From IMG/VR virus record IMGVR_UViG_3300025030_000239, positions 1 to 40,187 of that record: a stretch of DNA of 40,187 nt. One strand, given 5' to 3'. This document shows, piece after piece, positions 37,441 to 40,187 of this stretch. Within the stretch, counting starts at the first letter, position 1. The number at the start of each line of letters is the position of its first letter. The notes beneath the pieces were generated by a model. That model worked only from the letters and a program-made list of their open reading frames with translations, was not told the origin of the DNA and made no database searches. The position numbers and the translations under genes were made by a program. This DNA comes from a virus.

Positions 37441-39570
37441 TTATTGATTAATTCTACCTTTGCTTTGTGAACTCCACCTATTATTTGAAGTATCTATACT
37501 AGATGAAACTGATTGATTTACTTTATCACTTGGATTTCATACGTTTAGATCTCACAGATATAATGATCTTTGTGAATCATATTTCTTTTGTGCCTGTTCC
37601 TGCACCATTTGTAACTGAGTTATTAGATTATCAGCATTCATATTCTGAGTACCACCGATAAAATCTTTTAATGCTTCCATTTCTGTAGGTGTAACGGCTG
37701 AACCTGCAAAGAATTTCCTTTGAGTAGCCTGAGAAGACTGAAGCAATGTTTTTATTTTCTGAAAATCTGAAGATTTTGCAAGTTTAGAATAAAATTCATT
37801 TACTCTTCAATCAAAAGCACCTAATTTATCTTTGTTTTTAGATATAAGAGCGACTAGTTCTTTTGTAGTTTGATTCAATACGTTCATATATGGTGTGGAT
37901 GTAGCTTCAGCTTTGTTAACGTCTGAAATTTCTCTATCAAGAGCAGTATTCACATAATTATTAAGGTTTGCAGTATCTCATTTATTTATGAAGTTTGATA
38001 CTCTAGCTTCAAATCATGAAGGAGGAGCTTTCATATTATTGAAAACATTGAATACCTGAGTTGCCTGAGGTAAATTTTTCTTATCTTCAATAACAAATCA
38101 TTTATATTTCAATAATGCTTCCTGTGGATTAAGTCAATTTGCAATCCATGTAGGTATTTGCTTTTCAATTCTTTTACTATCATAATCAGATAATTTACTT
38201 GCTCATCCTGCTCATTGTATTACAAGATTCATATAATCATCAGGAGAATAAGAAGAAGAGTTTGCTTTACTAGATGCTCAATATACACTCATTGCCTGAT
38301 TTCAAGTGATTGTCTTTCCTGTAATCTTATCTTGAAATAATCATCATTCAGCACTAGATCATATTTGTACTAGGTTTGCATCTTGCATAGGAGAATATGA
38401 AGAAGTCTGTGCAGGTGCTCATTGAACCTTTGCAGTATTCTTGATATTTTTCAATATATTTGCTGTAGTAGTTCATTTTATCTTTTGACCGTTCTTATCA
38501 AACATAGTAATATCAATAACTCATCTTCATGGTTTTGCTATTACAGTTCATGTATTCTTTTGATTTGCAAAATATTGACCTGCATTAAGTGGTTGTCATA
38601 CTTGAGCTGTAATACTTGAAGGATCTAGATGCGAGATTCTTGTTTTAGTTCCGTCTTGGTTTGTAACTTCTACATAACTTCAGAAATATTTATCATTTCA
38701 GGTAAATACTTTTGATACTGTTCATCCGAAAGGTGCTGTAACTGCAAAACCTTCGTTTCAAGCTATATCGACTCCTTCATCTCATGCGACTCTTCATCCC
38801 ATATAAGTGATTTTTCAATCTCAGTGTAGAGATATCCAATCCTCTGAAGGAGAAATATAGCTGTATGTTCAATCAGGATTCTGTACTTTTTCAGGCTTGT
38901 TAAGAGTTTTTTCAAATTCATATCTTCTGTCATCTCTTGAAATATCGAATTGATTTTGCTGTATATCCTTAGATACATTAAATTGCCTTTTATTTTCTTC
39001 AAAAGTCTTATTTCTATAATCTGTATCTGCAACGTCTTTAAGATATTGTAAAGCAACTTTGTTTTTCTCATTTTCTGCATTTATCCTTTCCTGTTCTGCT
39101 TTAGATAAAGTGCTTAATTCTCATTGATAAACATTCTCTAATTGTCATAATTGGTCTACTCTATCAGCATAACTTTTCATGTTAGCTTGATATTGTGCGA
39201 CCTTTACTCTTGGATCTATAGGTGTTCAATCTGGATTTGTAGCATTAAATATATGTGACTGATCTCAAAGCATTTGTCTTCTTATATCTTGCATTTGCAT
39301 TCTTGCACCTACCATTTTATCGGTAAGTCAAGTATTCTGTCAAATAGTCTTTTCTATCTCTGTGCTTGTAGGTCTTGAAGCTATCATGGCTCAATAAATA
39401 TCATCCATTGTTTTACCCTGAGTCTGAGCTTTTAACTCATTTACTTGAGTATCAATAGGAGGAGCTGACATAGCAGGTTTTGGAGGAGAAAATTTACCGG
39501 TTCAAATTGGTATATTTGAATTTATAACCGGTGCTGTAGTAGTTCAGTCTAAATTTACTTTAACTGCCAT
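37441..39570 (-). CDS. Virion protein with degenerate M23 peptidase-like domain, 709 aa
   Basis: Starts MAVKVNLDGTTTAPVINSNI. A helical N-terminal part with a charged coil (about 130-215) precedes a beta domain at about 260-370 whose pattern is that of an M23/lysostaphin fold: EGVDIAGNEGFAVTAP, GGTVSKVFT, a late ISHLDP. The usual zinc ligands are missing: the H of HxGxD is acidic here, and HLHFE is replaced by VIDITMF. So it is probably a cell-wall-binding or structural relic, not an active peptidase. The C-terminal 300 residues are helical with Ser/Asn-rich linkers. Part of the ejection module. Confidence 0.8.
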
Positions 39571-39580
39571 AATCTATTTG

Positions 39581-40187
39581 TTAATAAGTATAAGTTCAAC
39601 CACTTCTATAAACTGGTCTTGTTCAAGTTGTTTTGATTCCGTATAATTGATTTATCCTGTTTAATTCTGCCTGTTTTTGGTTATTTGCTTGTATAGCATT
39701 CATACTTGAATTAAATAATGCATCTCATTGAGACTGTAGATTATATTCAAGTGCCTTGCTCCCTGCTGAACGATCTGATTGATAATTTAATATATCTGTT
39801 CAAATTCTTCATGTTCATGTGTTATATTGGTCTGTAGCTCTTTGTTTTAGAGTTTGTATTTGTCATGCGTTTGTATTATAATCTGATTCAGCTCTAGACA
39901 TATTCAACGAAGCATCATCTAATTTTCTCTGATTCAATGTTTTAAAATAATTTGTATCATTTACAAATTGTCATGTTGTATCTGCTGTTTGAGTTTTCTG
40001 GATTCAACTATTTAAAAGACCTCTCTTACCATATGCAGAAGAAGCCTGAGAAAGAGCTGTAGAAAAATCCCTGTTTGAGTTCTTTATAGATTGGTTAAAA
40101 TCAACCTGATTCTGTCAAGTATATGTATTATAATCTGCTCTTGCTCTTTGTATATCAAGGTCTGCTTTTTGAGTTTGCCAGTCTAGA
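39581..40187 (-). CDS. Internal virion-like coiled-coil protein, C-terminal part (crosses the circular join)
   Basis: Continuation of the gene starting at 631. This part encodes residues from about 166 on: an Asn/Gln/Tyr-rich helical coil and a C-terminus TTGTRPVYRSGGTYTY before TAA at 39581. Its frame agrees with the left part across the repeat, and the joined length (1,104 nt) is divisible by three, which is direct evidence for circularity. The stop is 11 bases before the ATG of the next gene. Confidence 0.85.
40062..40187 (+). repeat. Terminal direct repeat, right copy (circular overlap)
   Basis: Identical to 9-134. Removing one copy gives a circle of about 40,053 bp. Confidence 0.9.

Noticed and set aside
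37441-39570. Active M23 endopeptidase
   Set aside because: The fold pattern is present but the His zinc ligands are replaced, so activity is unlikely.
1-40187. Code 4 (UGA=Trp) or code 15 (UAG=Gln)
   Set aside because: UGA occurs at Gly-conserved sites, not Trp sites, and TGG is used normally for Trp. UAG ends several genes just where neighbours begin, so it is not sense.
1-40187. CRISPR array, tRNA or suppressor tRNA genes, integrase
   Set aside because: No regularly spaced repeats, no cloverleaf with conserved arms and no tyrosine/serine recombinase motif were seen on either strand; a tRNA scan would be decisive.

Overview
The window is an essentially complete circular genome of about 40,053 bp belonging to a tailed, probably podovirus-like, lytic phage. 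It is AT-rich. Almost every gene lies on the minus strand and opens up only when UGA is read as glycine (genetic code 25). UAA and UAG still terminate. In-frame UGA falls on glycines conserved in HNH nucleases, YqaJ exonuclease, amidase and terminase, while TGG still encodes tryptophan, so the code is UGA=Gly and not UGA=Trp. This points to a host in Gracilibacteria/Absconditabacteria (SR1, BD1-5). No tRNA gene was recognised, so the host probably supplies the decoding tRNA. The last 126 bases repeat bases 9-134, and one 1,104-nt gene reads unbroken across that join.

Minus-strand order (right to left). 31640-30746: a beta-clamp-like protein and a small protein, then a terminator. 30525-28033: replication initiator (DUF4373-like) and HNH genes. 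27968-18452: a ribbon-helix-helix regulator, coiled-coil protein, Rad52/ERF-like annealing protein, YqaJ exonuclease, SSB, a DUF1064 nuclease, a zincin, free-standing homing endonucleases and many tiny membrane or zinc-binding proteins. 18445-9392: small and large terminase, portal, scaffold, major capsid and other head proteins. 9384-654: tail fibre, holin, amidase, a connector, a P22-gp10-like propeller protein and more fibres. 631 through the join to 32852: internal virion proteins and a giant polyvalent protein. 32721-32016: three small genes. The only plus-strand gene (31785-31922) encodes a 45-residue, extremely acidic protein divergent from the clamp.

The phage has recombination and replication-accessory functions but no DNA polymerase, primase, helicase or integrase that I could see. 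It probably recruits the host replisome and does not integrate.

Regulation looks unusual. Starts lack a Shine-Dalgarno sequence; instead TTAACCAA or a close variant lies 7-8 nt before many ATGs. Five near-identical promoters (TTGACA, 16-bp spacer containing AAAAATAAA, TAnnnT) precede early/middle genes, one of them inside the polyvalent gene. A second class (TTGCAT, 16-17 bp, TAT-rich -10) lies before scaffold/capsid, the 32721 gene and the acidic gene. Two terminators have loops complementary to RNA upstream of them. No stretch over 300 bases lacks a gene; the largest gaps (30582-30745, 13485-13652, 31641-31784, 26132-26263) hold promoters and structured RNA.
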